Part shown: one piece after another, positions 56,223 through 64,000 of the stretch
Layout of the letters: the number at the start of each line of letters is the position of its first letter
Numbering within the stretch: the first letter of the stretch is position 1
DNA from: Holophagales bacterium
GTDB taxonomy: Bacteria > Acidobacteriota > Thermoanaerobaculia > Multivoradales > Multivoraceae
Assembly: GCA_009843505.1 (NCBI GenBank)
Contig: VYDI01000049.1
Location: forward strand, 62,001 to 126,000
Direction of reading: 5' to 3'
DNA: 64,000 nt
Notes under the pieces: model-generated
What the model saw: only the letters and a program-made list of their open reading frames with translations
The model's database searches: none
Told to the model about the DNA's origin: nothing
Program-made: the position numbers and the translations under genes

Positions 56223-58013
56223 CTACGGCAACGCGAACACGAACAGGTTGCTGCCGCGGCCGGGGCGGAGTTCGGGCGTCATGCGCGCGTTGGTCAGCCG
56301 GCCAGGACCCGTGTTGACGGCCACGTACTGGCGGCCCGAGACGGCATACGTGACCGGGAAGCCCATGACCGGCGCGCCCAGGTTGATCTGCCACAGCACG
56401 TCGCCGGTTTCCTGGTCCAGGGCCCGGAAGCGTCCGCCCTGGTCGCCTCCGAACAGCAGACCGCCGCCGGTCGCCAGCAGCGAGAAGGTCGCGGCCCGCG
56501 TCTCGTAGACCCAGCGGGTCTCACCGGTCTCCGCCGAGATCGCCCGCACCGTGCCGAGCTGGTCGGTGCCGGGCGCCACGACGTGATTGGCGGCCAGAGC
56601 GTAGTGCGCGACGATCTGGTCCAGCGCCTTGACCTTCTCGCTCTTGAAGTCGGTCGTCACGAGCATCTCCGCGCACGCCTGCCGCAGCGGGAAGTACATC
56701 GTGCGGGTAAGGGGGCTGTAGGCGCCCGCTTCCCAGTCCTTGCCGCCCGCCCACGAAGGGCAGATGAACATCACCTGCTCGAGTTCGCGGAAGATCACCT
56801 CTTCGTTGAGGCTCACCTCGCCGGTGGCGCCGTCGATGCCGGTGATCACGTTCTGCCGCACCGTGGGCGTCGCCCAGAGAAACTCGCCGGTGGCGCGGTC
56901 GAGTGTGTAGACCAGACCGGTCTTGCCGGGGATGCCGGTGACGACCCTGCGGACCTCTCCCGCCTTCAACCGCGGGTTGATCCACTCGACCGCTTCCGGG
57001 TCCGGCGCGACCGCCGTATCTACCAGGATGCGCTCGAAGACGTGGTCGAGGTCCCAGGAGTCGTTCAGGTGCTGGTAGTGCCAGCGGATCTCACCGGTCG
57101 AGACATCGAGCGCCAGCGTCGAGTTGTGGTACAGGTGCGTGAGGTCGGTTCCGCCGAGCATGAACCTCGGCGCCGGCGCGGTCACGCCGGTGCCGATGTA
57201 GACGAGTTCCAGCTCCGGGTCGTAGCTCGGCGGCATCCAGGTCCCGACGTGCCGTCGCTCTTCGTAGGGCACGGCGCCCCAGGTCTCGTTTCCCGGCTCG
57301 CCCGGCGCCGGCAGGGTACGGCGGCGCCAGAGTTCTCGACCCGTTTGAGCGTCATGGGCGACGATGACGCAGGCGTCGGGGCCCCCGAGGGGCCTGCAGC
57401 TCCGCCCGGAGATCAACTTGCCGTCGGCAACGATCGGCCCGGCGCTGTGATGGGCCGGATTGACCTTGTAGTCGAGGATCCGCGTCTCCCAGGCGAGTTC
57501 GCCCGTCACGGCATCCAGCGCGTAGGCGTAGTGGTCGGCGCTCGTGCCCAGGATGTACTCGCCCCAGATGGCGATGTTGCGCGTCTTGCGAGCGAGTGGA
57601 CCGGTGTAGCCCCAGACATCCTCCGGCAGGTCCCGCCGGTACTCCCAGATCAGATCGCCGGTCTCGGCCGAGAGCGCCTGGATGACGTCCTCCCTGCTGG
57701 CGACGTACAGGACGCCGTCGTACGCCAGCGGCGTGGTCTCGGCGCTTCCATCGGCCATGGTCCCCGTCCACTCCATCCGGATCCGCCCGACGTTCTGCCG
57801 CGTGATCTGGTCGAGCGGGCTGTAGCCCCAGGCGTCCAGGGTGCGGCGGAAGCTGAGCCAGTCTTCCGGCGCCGGGTCCTGCAGCATGGAGTCGGTGACC
57901 GGGACGAAATCGCCGGCGGAAGATTCCTGCGCGCCAGCGATCACACCGGTCAAGGCCGGCGACGCGACCGCGAACGACGCCGACAGCAGGAGACTGACAG
58001 CACGTCCGTTCAT
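56223..58013 (-). CDS. PQQ-dependent dehydrogenase-like quinoprotein
   Basis: 596 residues, periplasmic (signal peptide, V-I-A-G-A-Q). It forms an eight-bladed propeller with repeated tryptophan-docking motifs (A-E-T-G-D-L-I-W-E-Y, D-A-V-T-G-E-L-A-W-E, S-A-E-T-G-E-T-R-W-V). R-R-R-T-L-P-A-P-G-E-P-G and L-N-D-S-W-D-L-D match alcohol/methanol dehydrogenase-type cofactor surroundings. The adjacent Cys pair of true alcohol dehydrogenases is missing (cysteines are separated: S-C-R and A-C-V), and no haem domain is fused. It likely oxidises alcohols or sugars with PQQ, passing electrons to a separate cytochrome. Divergent from the SDR gene. Confidence 0.87.
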   Translation of the reverse strand: MNGRAVSLLLSASFAVASPALTGVIAGAQESSAGDFVPVTDSMLQDPAPEDWLSFRRTLDAWGYSPLDQITRQNVGRIRMEWTGTMADGSAETTPLAYDGVLYVASREDVIQALSAETGDLIWEYRRDLPEDVWGYTGPLARKTRNIAIWGEYILGTSADHYAYALDAVTGELAWETRILDYKVNPAHHSAGPIVADGKLISGRSCRPLGGPDACVIVAHDAQTGRELWRRRTLPAPGEPGNETWGAVPYEERRHVGTWMPPSYDPELELVYIGTGVTAPAPRFMLGGTDLTHLYHNSTLALDVSTGEIRWHYQHLNDSWDLDHVFERILVDTAVAPDPEAVEWINPRLKAGEVRRVVTGIPGKTGLVYTLDRATGEFLWATPTVRQNVITGIDGATGEVSLNEEVIFRELEQVMFICPSWAGGKDWEAGAYSPLTRTMYFPLRQACAEMLVTTDFKSEKVKALDQIVAHYALAANHVVAPGTDQLGTVRAISAETGETRWVYETRAATFSLLATGGGLLFGGDQGGRFRALDQETGDVLWQINLGAPVMGFPVTYAVSGRQYVAVNTGPGRLTNARMTPELRPGRGSNLFVFALP

Positions 58014-58117
58014 GGCCTAACGATAGTCCTCCTCTGCGGTGGCCGAGACCCTAGCGGCTCTCATCGTTGAGGGTCGACGGCCACTATCGGTAGCCTCCTG
58101 GCCCGGAGACCACGCTG

Positions 58118-59020
58118 ATGACACAGGGATTCACCGATCGCGATGTCCCCGACCAGGCGGGGCGGACGTTTCTCGTCACCGGAGCGAACACCGGCATCGG
58201 CTTCGAGGCGGCCAGGGTGCTGGCGAGGCAAGGCGGACGCGTCTTGCTGGGGTGCCGCTCCGAGGAGCGAGCCGCGGGCGCGATCGCGAAGATCCGTGCG
58301 GAGTCGCCCGAGGCCGACGTCGAGTTCCTGCCTCTCGACCAGGCGGATCTGGCAAGCGTGCGCGCGGCCGCCGAGCAGGCGGGCGCCGAACCACGCCTCG
58401 ATGTACTCGTCAACAACGCGGGCATCATGGGGGTGCCGCGCACCCTGACCGCCGACGGCTTCGAGGCGCAGTTCGGAGTCAATCACCTCGGCACGTTCGC
58501 GCTCACCGGGCGGCTCCTGCCGAAGCTGGAGCAAACCGAGGGCAGCCGGGTCGTGATTACCGCCAGCCTCGCCCACCGCGGCGGCCGGATCCACTGGGAG
58601 GACATCGATGGAGCGAAGCTCTACTCCCGTCAGACGCGCTACCGGCAGAGCAAGCTCGCCAATCTGATGTACATGTACGAGCTTCACAGGAGGCTCAAGG
58701 CCCGCGGTTCCCGGACGATCGCCGTCGCCTGTCATCCCGGTTTGGCGCAGACCGAGATCGGCCGGAACATTCCCCTCATCCAGGCGGCTACGCCCCTGAT
58801 TCGCATCTTCTTCAATACCCAGGCGATGGGCGCATGGCCGACGCTCATGGCGGCGACCGCACCCGGACTCACCGGAGGCGACTACTACGGGCCACGGAAC
58901 TGGGAGGTAAGCGGTCCGGCGGGCGGGGCCTGGTCCTCGCCGGCGAGCCGCGATCCGGAGCTGGGCAGGCGGTTGTGGGAGCTGTCGGTGGAGATGACGG
59001 GAGTGAATCCTGGAATCTGA
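58118..59020 (+). CDS. Short-chain dehydrogenase, retinol dehydrogenase/WW-domain oxidoreductase-like
   Basis: 300 residues. The cofactor motif T-G-A-N-T-G-I-G is near residue 20, with C-R-S next (NADP preference), then D-V-L-V-N-N-A-G and catalytic Ser in I-T-A-S-L. The Y-R-Q-S-K pair comes before the long hydrophobic C-terminal region. Length and motifs suit enzymes that oxidise or reduce hydrophobic alcohols or ketones. It is followed at once by an FAD monooxygenase (11-base overlap if the CTG start is right). With the divergent-end acyl-CoA ligase this suggests catabolism of a hydrophobic or aromatic compound. Confidence 0.9.
   Translation: MTQGFTDRDVPDQAGRTFLVTGANTGIGFEAARVLARQGGRVLLGCRSEERAAGAIAKIRAESPEADVEFLPLDQADLASVRAAAEQAGAEPRLDVLVNNAGIMGVPRTLTADGFEAQFGVNHLGTFALTGRLLPKLEQTEGSRVVITASLAHRGGRIHWEDIDGAKLYSRQTRYRQSKLANLMYMYELHRRLKARGSRTIAVACHPGLAQTEIGRNIPLIQAATPLIRIFFNTQAMGAWPTLMAATAPGLTGGDYYGPRNWEVSGPAGGAWSSPASRDPELGRRLWELSVEMTGVNPGI
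58999..59003 (+). promoter_or_regulatory. Ribosome site for a possible CTG start
   Basis: GGGAG lies six bases before CTG 59010, in frame with the FAD monooxygenase. The next standard start (GTG 59037) would begin inside the first strand of the nucleotide-binding fold. Confidence 0.45.
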
Positions 59021-60653
59021 ACGCATCGAAACGCAGGTGCTGATCGTCGGCGGCGGTCCGATCGGCCTGATGGGTTCGCTCCTGCTGTCCAGGCTGGGCG
59101 TCAGATCGCTGGTCGTCGACCTGCGGGGACGCACCAGCACGCACCCGCGGTCACGCCTGCTGGACGCCCCGTCGGTCGAGTTGATGCGCGAGGTCGGCGT
59201 CGAGCAGCAGGTGATCGACACCGGCCTGGGCCCCGACTGGACCGAGTACAACCGCTGGTTCGACTGCCTGGCGGGCAAGGAGATCTGCCGCGTCCCCACG
59301 CCGTCGTTCCACTCGGTGCGGACCGACCGCAGCTCCTCCATGCCCGTGATGACGGCCCAGGACCATGTCGAGGCGATCCTCTACGACCAGGCGGCGTCCG
59401 ACCCGAACGTCGACCTCTGCTTCGACACGACCGCGAGCGAACTGGCCCAGGACGACGCCGGCGTCTCCTGCACGATTCGCGACAACCAAACGGGCAGCGC
59501 AACACCCGTTTCCGCCGAGTTCGCGATCGGCGCCGACGGCCTCCGGAGTTCGACGCGGGCGGCCATCGGAACGACGCTGGAGACGGACTTCATGGACGTC
59601 TTCTTCCAGGACGTCATCTTCGAGGCGGACTTCTCGAGCCACACGAGCGATCGCCAGGGCGGCCTGCTCTTCATCGCCCACCCCATGGGGAATGCCGTCT
59701 TCCAACCGCTCGACGGCGTGCGGCGCTGGCGCTGCCAGATCGGCGGCTTCGACCGCACGCAGAAGATGACCGCGGAGTTCGCCGAGAACTGGATCCGGTC
59801 GGCGCTCGGCGCCAACGACCCGGCTCCGATCGGAGTGCGAACGATGACGGAGTGGCAGTTCCAGCCGGGCCGCGCCGGCCGTCTCGGCCAAGGCCGCATC
59901 TTCCTGGCCGGCGACGCCGCGCACGTGTTCATTCCGACCGGCGGTCTCGGCAACAACACGGGGTTCGTCGGTATCCGCAACCTCGCCTGGAAGATCGCCT
60001 TCGTGCTCCGAGGCGCCTCGCCCGCCTCCCTGCTCGAGACGTACGACCTCGAGCATCAGCCCGTCGCCGAGCAGCGCGTCGCAGCCGGGAGGCGCAACGC
60101 GCAACTGTCCGGAGGCATCTTCCGAGCGTTCCACGAGGGCGGCGACACGGAAGCGGCCGCCCGGAACTGCCGCCAGTACGGGGAGTACGAAGGGCTGATC
60201 TACGGCTACGAGTTGACGTCGGAACTCTGCGCACGCGACGACGAGCCCGGGCCGGAGGTGGAGAATCCCGTCTGCGACTACGTGCCGGTCGTGCGGTCCG
60301 GGCGGCGGGCGCCGAACCTGTGGCTGGACGGGAGCTGGACGCGTTCCGTCCTCGACTGGAACGGCCTGAGCTACACCGCCCTGCTGGGTGCGCATGTGGA
60401 ACCCGCGCCGTGGCGGGATGCTGCCGACGCAATTGCGAGTGGCGGGTTCCCCATTCGCACCGAACGGCTGCCGGAGGTCGATGCCACCTCGCCCTACGAC
60501 AACGGGGAGGTCGTCCTCATGCGGCCGGACGGCATCGTCGCCGACCATTGGGAGGCCAGGGGCGTGGGTGCCGGCGAAGAGACCGAGCGCCTGACGCGCA
60601 TGCTGCCCATCAAGGGTCGCGGCGCAGGCTTTCCGACACTTCCCTCTTCATGA
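59010..60653 (+). CDS. FAD-dependent aromatic-ring monooxygenase (PheA/TfdB family-like)
   Basis: About 547 residues. The Rossmann motif V-L-I-V-G-G-G-P-I-G-L opens the protein. The D-G motif G-A-D-G-L-R-S-S-T-R is near residue 180 and G-D-A-A-H-V-F-I-P-T-G-G-L-G is near residue 305, the three fingerprints of class A flavin monooxygenases. Members hydroxylate phenols or polyketide rings using NAD(P)H. The first codons E-S-E-R-I-E-T-Q match the family lead sequence, so CTG 59010 is favoured over GTG 59037. The 3' end overlaps the convergent acyl-CoA ligase gene by 44 bases. Works perhaps with the SDR upstream. Confidence 0.88.
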   Translation: MESERIETQVLIVGGGPIGLMGSLLLSRLGVRSLVVDLRGRTSTHPRSRLLDAPSVELMREVGVEQQVIDTGLGPDWTEYNRWFDCLAGKEICRVPTPSFHSVRTDRSSSMPVMTAQDHVEAILYDQAASDPNVDLCFDTTASELAQDDAGVSCTIRDNQTGSATPVSAEFAIGADGLRSSTRAAIGTTLETDFMDVFFQDVIFEADFSSHTSDRQGGLLFIAHPMGNAVFQPLDGVRRWRCQIGGFDRTQKMTAEFAENWIRSALGANDPAPIGVRTMTEWQFQPGRAGRLGQGRIFLAGDAAHVFIPTGGLGNNTGFVGIRNLAWKIAFVLRGASPASLLETYDLEHQPVAEQRVAAGRRNAQLSGGIFRAFHEGGDTEAAARNCRQYGEYEGLIYGYELTSELCARDDEPGPEVENPVCDYVPVVRSGRRAPNLWLDGSWTRSVLDWNGLSYTALLGAHVEPAPWRDAADAIASGGFPIRTERLPEVDATSPYDNGEVVLMRPDGIVADHWEARGVGAGEETERLTRMLPIKGRGAGFPTLPSS

Positions 60654-62127
60654 TCTTCCCCACCGCGTTCTTCGGCAGCTCTGCCTGAGCCACGAAGCGG
60701 CTCGGGATCTTGAACCGGGTCACGAAGCCCGCGGTGTGGGTGCGAAGTTCCTCCTCGCTGGCAGCGGCGCCGGGCTTGAACACCACCGCCGCCCAGATGT
60801 CGTCGCCGAACTTTCTGTGCGGCACCGCGACGACGGCGACCTCCGAGATCGCCGGGTGCTCGTAGAGCGCCTCCTCGATCTCGCGCGGCGAGATGTTCTC
60901 GCCGCCCTTGATGATCAGGTCCTTCTTGCGGTCCGTGATCCGCAGGAAGCCGCCCGCGTCCATGATGCCGATGTCGCCGGAGTGCAGCCAGCCGTCGCGG
61001 ACGGCTTCGGCGGTGGCCTCCGGTTTGCCCCAGTAGCCCTTCATCACGTTGCGGCCGCGGATGCAGACCTCGCCCGGCGTCCCGGCCGGCATCCGGTTGT
61101 GGTCGTCGTCCATGACCGCGACCTCCACCCCGTCGACGGCGCGGCCGCAGGAACCCGAGCGGTACCCGTCGCTGTCCGAGTAGGCAGTGGCGACCGCGGT
61201 CGACTCGGTCAGCCCGTACCCGTCGCGGACGGTGCAGTCGAACTCGCGCTCGAAGTCGACCCGGACCTCGTTGGCGAGCGCGGCGCCGCCCGACCACACC
61301 CAGTTCAGTGAACCGATGTCGAAGCGCTCCCGCTCCGGGAAGTCGAGCAGGTAGGTCAGCATCGTCGGCACCATGCCCATGCGCTCGATCCGGTGCCGCT
61401 CGATGTTCTCGAACACCTGGCGGGTGTCCCAGCGCACCATGACCGTCGCCTCGAAGCCCTTGACGAAACCGACACACATCATCAGAACGCCGAACGAGTG
61501 GGCCATCGGCATCACGTGCAGGATCGGCATCCCCTCCGGCATCTCGGCCATGCCGCCGATCTGCTGGGACGACCAGAGGATGTTGTCGTGAGTGAGCATC
61601 ACTCCTTTCGGCCGGCCGGTGGTGCCCGAGGTGTAGAGCAGCAAGGCCAGATCGTCGCCCGCCCGGTCGACCACGGAGTCGACGGGTTCCGCCGCCGCGA
61701 TCTCGCCCGCGATGTCGGTCGCGCCGGCGACTTCGGTCGGACCCAGGCTGAGGAGCGCCTCGCAGCGCGGAGCGGCGCCCCGGGCCGCGTCGACGACGGG
61801 CGCGAGCACCGCAGCCACCAGCGCAACCTTCGCCCCCGAGTCTTCGAGCAGGTAGCCGACCTCGCGCGGGCCGAGTTGCGGCATGACCGGCAGGATGACC
61901 GCGCCGATCTTCCACACCGCCTGGAAGGCACAGAAGATCTCCGGGCAGTTCGGCATCGTGACGACGACGCGGTCGTCGGGGCCGACGCCGCGTGCCCGGA
62001 GCACGGCGGCCAGCTTCCGGGCCAGCAGCTCCTGCTCCTCGTTCGTTCTGGTCCTGCCCTCGAAGCGCACGGCGTCGTACACACCGAAGCGGGCGAGGCT
62101 GTCGATGGCGAGCTGTGCTGCGTTCAT
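60610..62127 (-). CDS. Acyl-CoA synthetase (AMP-binding family)
   Basis: 505 residues. The adenylate-forming motif L-L-Y-T-S-G-T-T-G-R-P-K-G is near residue 165. D-G-Y-G-L-T-E-S (A5), the S-G-D-I-G segment, I-I-K-G-G-E-N-I-S-P (hinge) and the C-terminal K-N-A-V-G-K-I-M-K (catalytic Lys) are all present. It activates fatty or aromatic carboxylic acids as CoA thioesters in the cytoplasm. Start ATG 62127 matches the usual N-terminus; the frame stays open upstream through a palindromic repeat. Convergent with the monooxygenase and divergent from a secreted esterase. Confidence 0.92.
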   Translation of the reverse strand: MNAAQLAIDSLARFGVYDAVRFEGRTRTNEEQELLARKLAAVLRARGVGPDDRVVVTMPNCPEIFCAFQAVWKIGAVILPVMPQLGPREVGYLLEDSGAKVALVAAVLAPVVDAARGAAPRCEALLSLGPTEVAGATDIAGEIAAAEPVDSVVDRAGDDLALLLYTSGTTGRPKGVMLTHDNILWSSQQIGGMAEMPEGMPILHVMPMAHSFGVLMMCVGFVKGFEATVMVRWDTRQVFENIERHRIERMGMVPTMLTYLLDFPERERFDIGSLNWVWSGGAALANEVRVDFEREFDCTVRDGYGLTESTAVATAYSDSDGYRSGSCGRAVDGVEVAVMDDDHNRMPAGTPGEVCIRGRNVMKGYWGKPEATAEAVRDGWLHSGDIGIMDAGGFLRITDRKKDLIIKGGENISPREIEEALYEHPAISEVAVVAVPHRKFGDDIWAAVVFKPGAAASEEELRTHTAGFVTRFKIPSRFVAQAELPKNAVGKIMKREVSESLRRDP

Positions 62128-62214
62128 CCGGGACGGGTCTTCCTGCGGGGTGGAGGCGTAGACTGCAGAGCCTACGTCCATCCGACGACCGTCACGAGCG
62201 AGCGCGCTCCGGAG

Positions 62215-62261
62215 GCCGGCGCTTTGCGCCGGATGCCGGCGGGGACGCCGGCGCACCCAGT
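62215..62261 (+). repeat. Double-hairpin palindromic repeat, copy 10
   Basis: A consensus copy (GCTTTGC variation in the first loop) in the divergent gap between the acyl-CoA ligase and esterase genes. The tail ends 16 bases ahead of the esterase ribosome site. Confidence 0.9.
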
Positions 62262-62291
62262 TTCCGGTGCACGTCCAAGGGAGGTCCGGTC

Positions 62292-63305
62292 ATGCGCCGA
62301 GTCACGCGAATCAACGCTCTTCCCCTCCTGGCCATCTTCCTGGTCGCCGCAGCGAGCCACGCCCAGGAGTCCAGCCTGACGAACCACGCCCTGGCCAGCG
62401 ACCTGGTGCCCGGCGAGCCGCGGTTCGATCTCCTGCTGCCTCCGGCCTATGACCCGGAACGCACCGAGCCCTACCCGCTCCTGCTCTGGCTTCACGGCGG
62501 CTCCAGCGGCGAGGGCAACCTGGAGCGCCGTCTTCGCCCCCATCTCGAACGCGCCTGGGACGAGGGAACGATCGAGCACATCGTGGTCGTTGCTCCGATC
62601 ACGGGCAACTCCTACTACATCGACTGGAAGGGCGGAGGAAAGAGCTGGGAGACCTTCATCCTCCAGCAACTGCTGCCCCACGTCCGAAGTCACTACAACG
62701 TGGCGCAGGACCGGGCCGGCACCGTGCTTGGCGGCGGCTCCGCGGGGGGTCAGGGCACCCTCCGGATCGGCCTCCGCAACCCCGAGACGTTCGCGGCCGC
62801 GGCGGCGCTCGAGCCGGGATTCCCGCCGGTGGCTTCCTTCGCCGACCTCGACCTCAGGCCCTACGGTCCCGGCGCGATGCGGTTCCTCCAGGAGCGTTTC
62901 GGCGACCCCTTCGACGTCGAGTACTGGCGGGCCCGGCATCCGCCGACGATCGTGATCGACAACGCCGACCGGCTCCGCGCCTCCGGCCTGAAGCTCCTCG
63001 TCGAGGCCGGCGACGAGGACGCGAACCTCACGTACCTCAGCGCCGAACTCGTCCACCGGCTGCTCTTCGACGCCGCGATTCCGCACGAGTACCACCTGGT
63101 CCAGGGGGGCGCCCACACCGGACGCTCGATCCCGCGACGGATCACGAACGTGCTCGCCTTCTTCCAGCGCGCGCTGCGTCCCCAGGGACCCGACCCGCAA
63201 GCCGAGGACCACCTGGCCAGGGCCAAACAGAGCGGCCGCTACGCGCCAAGGGTGCCCAACCAGCTCGACTTCGACACCGTCGACTTCCGCAGCCCGCCGC
63301 CTTGA
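62292..63305 (+). CDS. Secreted alpha/beta-hydrolase esterase
   Basis: 337 residues with a Sec signal peptide (A-A-S-H-A-Q). Core motifs: W-L-H-G-G-S-S (oxyanion region), nucleophile Ser150 in G-G-G-S-A-G-G, a D-A-N acid candidate and the late G-G-A-H-T histidine. It resembles feruloyl/acetyl-xylan-type esterases and PHB-depolymerase-like enzymes, with the substrate outside the cytoplasm. AGGGAGG at 62278-62284 sits seven bases before ATG 62292. The TGA stop overlaps a TTG start of the next gene, so the enolase-superfamily enzyme is probably co-translated. Confidence 0.87.
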   Translation: MRRVTRINALPLLAIFLVAAASHAQESSLTNHALASDLVPGEPRFDLLLPPAYDPERTEPYPLLLWLHGGSSGEGNLERRLRPHLERAWDEGTIEHIVVVAPITGNSYYIDWKGGGKSWETFILQQLLPHVRSHYNVAQDRAGTVLGGGSAGGQGTLRIGLRNPETFAAAAALEPGFPPVASFADLDLRPYGPGAMRFLQERFGDPFDVEYWRARHPPTIVIDNADRLRASGLKLLVEAGDEDANLTYLSAELVHRLLFDAAIPHEYHLVQGGAHTGRSIPRRITNVLAFFQRALRPQGPDPQAEDHLARAKQSGRYAPRVPNQLDFDTVDFRSPPP

Positions 63306-64000
63306 GGATCGATCGCCTCGAGCTGTACCACGTCAGGTCGCCGCTGCCGGCGCCGCTCCACGTTGCCGCGCAGCCAGGTCACGGGCAGACGCACAACGAA
63401 CTGACCTTCGTCCGCATGACGACGGACGAAGGCGTCGTCGGCGAGTCGGCGGGAATGACCCTGAGCCGGTTCCACGCCGGCCTTGGCGACGCACTGGGAC
63501 CGTTCATCCTCGGCCGCGACCCCCTCGACATCGAGGGCTTCGGCAGCGTCCTCGACGCCGGCGAGGCGCTCGGCATCCGACTGGCCTGGCTGGAACCGGC
63601 GCTGTGGGACATCGCCGGCAAGGTCAAGGGCCAGCCCGTGTACGAGCTGCTGGGCGGAGGCAGGGACAAGCTCAGGGCCTACGCATCGACCTCCGAGCTT
63701 CGATCGCCCGACGAGCGCGCCGAGAACCTGCTCGAACTGAAGGAGATGGGGTTCGCCGCCGTCAAGCTCCGCGCCCACTACCCGGACTGGCGCGACGACG
63801 TCGCGGTCATCGAGCGGGCGCGCGAAGCGGTCGGACCCGACCTGGCGCTGATGGTCGACGCGAACCAGGGCTTCCACTTCTCCCTCCTGCCGGGCGCCCC
63901 GCCGAAGTGGGACGTGGACATCGCCGCCGCGTTCGCAAGCGCCATCGAACCCTGCGACATGACCTGGATCGAGGAGCCGCTCGACCGCAACGACTACGCG
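63302..64000 (+). CDS. Enolase-superfamily enzyme (mandelate racemase/muconate lactonizing type), partial
   Basis: Cut by the window end; 233 residues are visible. It starts at TTG 63302 in a TTGA overlap with the esterase stop. The N-terminal capping domain (L-E-L-Y-H-V-R-S-P-L) and the barrel start are present. V-K-L-R-A-H is the K-x-R/K catalytic-strand position, M-V-D-A-N-Q-G holds the first metal Asp, and W-I-E-E-P-L holds the second metal Glu. Family members abstract a proton next to a carboxylate (racemases, sugar acid dehydratases, lactonizing enzymes). The last catalytic strand is outside the window, so the reaction cannot be named. Confidence 0.85.
   Translation, partial: MRIDRLELYHVRSPLPAPLHVAAQPGHGQTHNELTFVRMTTDEGVVGESAGMTLSRFHAGLGDALGPFILGRDPLDIEGFGSVLDAGEALGIRLAWLEPALWDIAGKVKGQPVYELLGGGRDKLRAYASTSELRSPDERAENLLELKEMGFAAVKLRAHYPDWRDDVAVIERAREAVGPDLALMVDANQGFHFSLLPGAPPKWDVDIAAAFASAIEPCDMTWIEEPLDRNDYA

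Noticed and set aside
4927..62261. Palindromic repeats as integron attC sites
   Set aside because: No conserved GTTRRRY-type end, no integrase, and the flanking genes run in both orientations with their own signals.

Overview
The window is GC-rich, densely packed bacterial DNA with about 46 protein-coding genes. No rRNA, tRNA, CRISPR array, transposase or phage gene was recognised. The mix suggests a Gram-negative degrader of sulfated and complex organic matter, most likely Acidobacteriota. A planctomycete or another related lineage cannot be excluded. The clues are DUF1549/DUF1553 and DUF1501 proteins, formylglycine sulfatases, c-type cytochromes with PVC-style haem domains, S9 peptidases, beta-lactamase-fold hydrolases, two large TonB-dependent receptors and Tat/Sec/lipoprotein signals. 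No marker gene settles the taxon.

Layout. 1-7.7 kb: end of a copper-monooxygenase-like cytochrome, a membrane protein coupled to an S9 peptidase, a serine hydrolase, an SDR and a sulfatase. 7.7-20 kb: a DUF1549/1553 cytochrome plus DUF1501 pair, a 1233-residue DUF1080/haem protein divergent from an SSS symporter, a hendecad coiled-coil protein and a Tat-exported glycosidase-like protein. 20-23.3 kb: a class III aminotransferase, DUF2911 and a second sulfatase. 23.3-25.7 kb: an unusual islet (HicB-like protein, ribbon-helix-helix protein, degenerate exonuclease III, PD-(D/E)XK-like protein) with a palindromic repeat at each end. 25.7-29.3 kb: a peptide-type ABC importer without ATPases.

29.3-44.8 kb is the most system-like part. 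A rightward set (sulfatase, ABC exporter half, GH32-like glycosidase, 57-residue protein) converges on a leftward set (TonB receptor, secreted esterase, two ABC exporter halves, WD40 propeller). The ABC exporter half at 30.9-33.0 kb and the one at 36.0-38.1 kb are close copies in inverted orientation. 44.9-56.1 kb: an ADP-ribosylglycohydrolase, a cytochrome/copper monooxygenase, an ABC membrane-only protein, a serine dehydratase, a serine hydrolase, a D-aminoacylase and a second TonB receptor. 56.2-64 kb: a quinoprotein, an SDR, an FAD monooxygenase, an acyl-CoA ligase, an esterase and an enolase-superfamily enzyme cut by the window end.

Two window-wide themes stand out. First, a double-hairpin palindromic repeat of about 46 bp, ending in CACCCAGT, occurs about ten times. 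It lies mostly between genes but is in frame with the 5' ends of at least two coding regions. Second, several genes appear to start at CTG, often inside a four-base NTGA overlap with the upstream stop codon.
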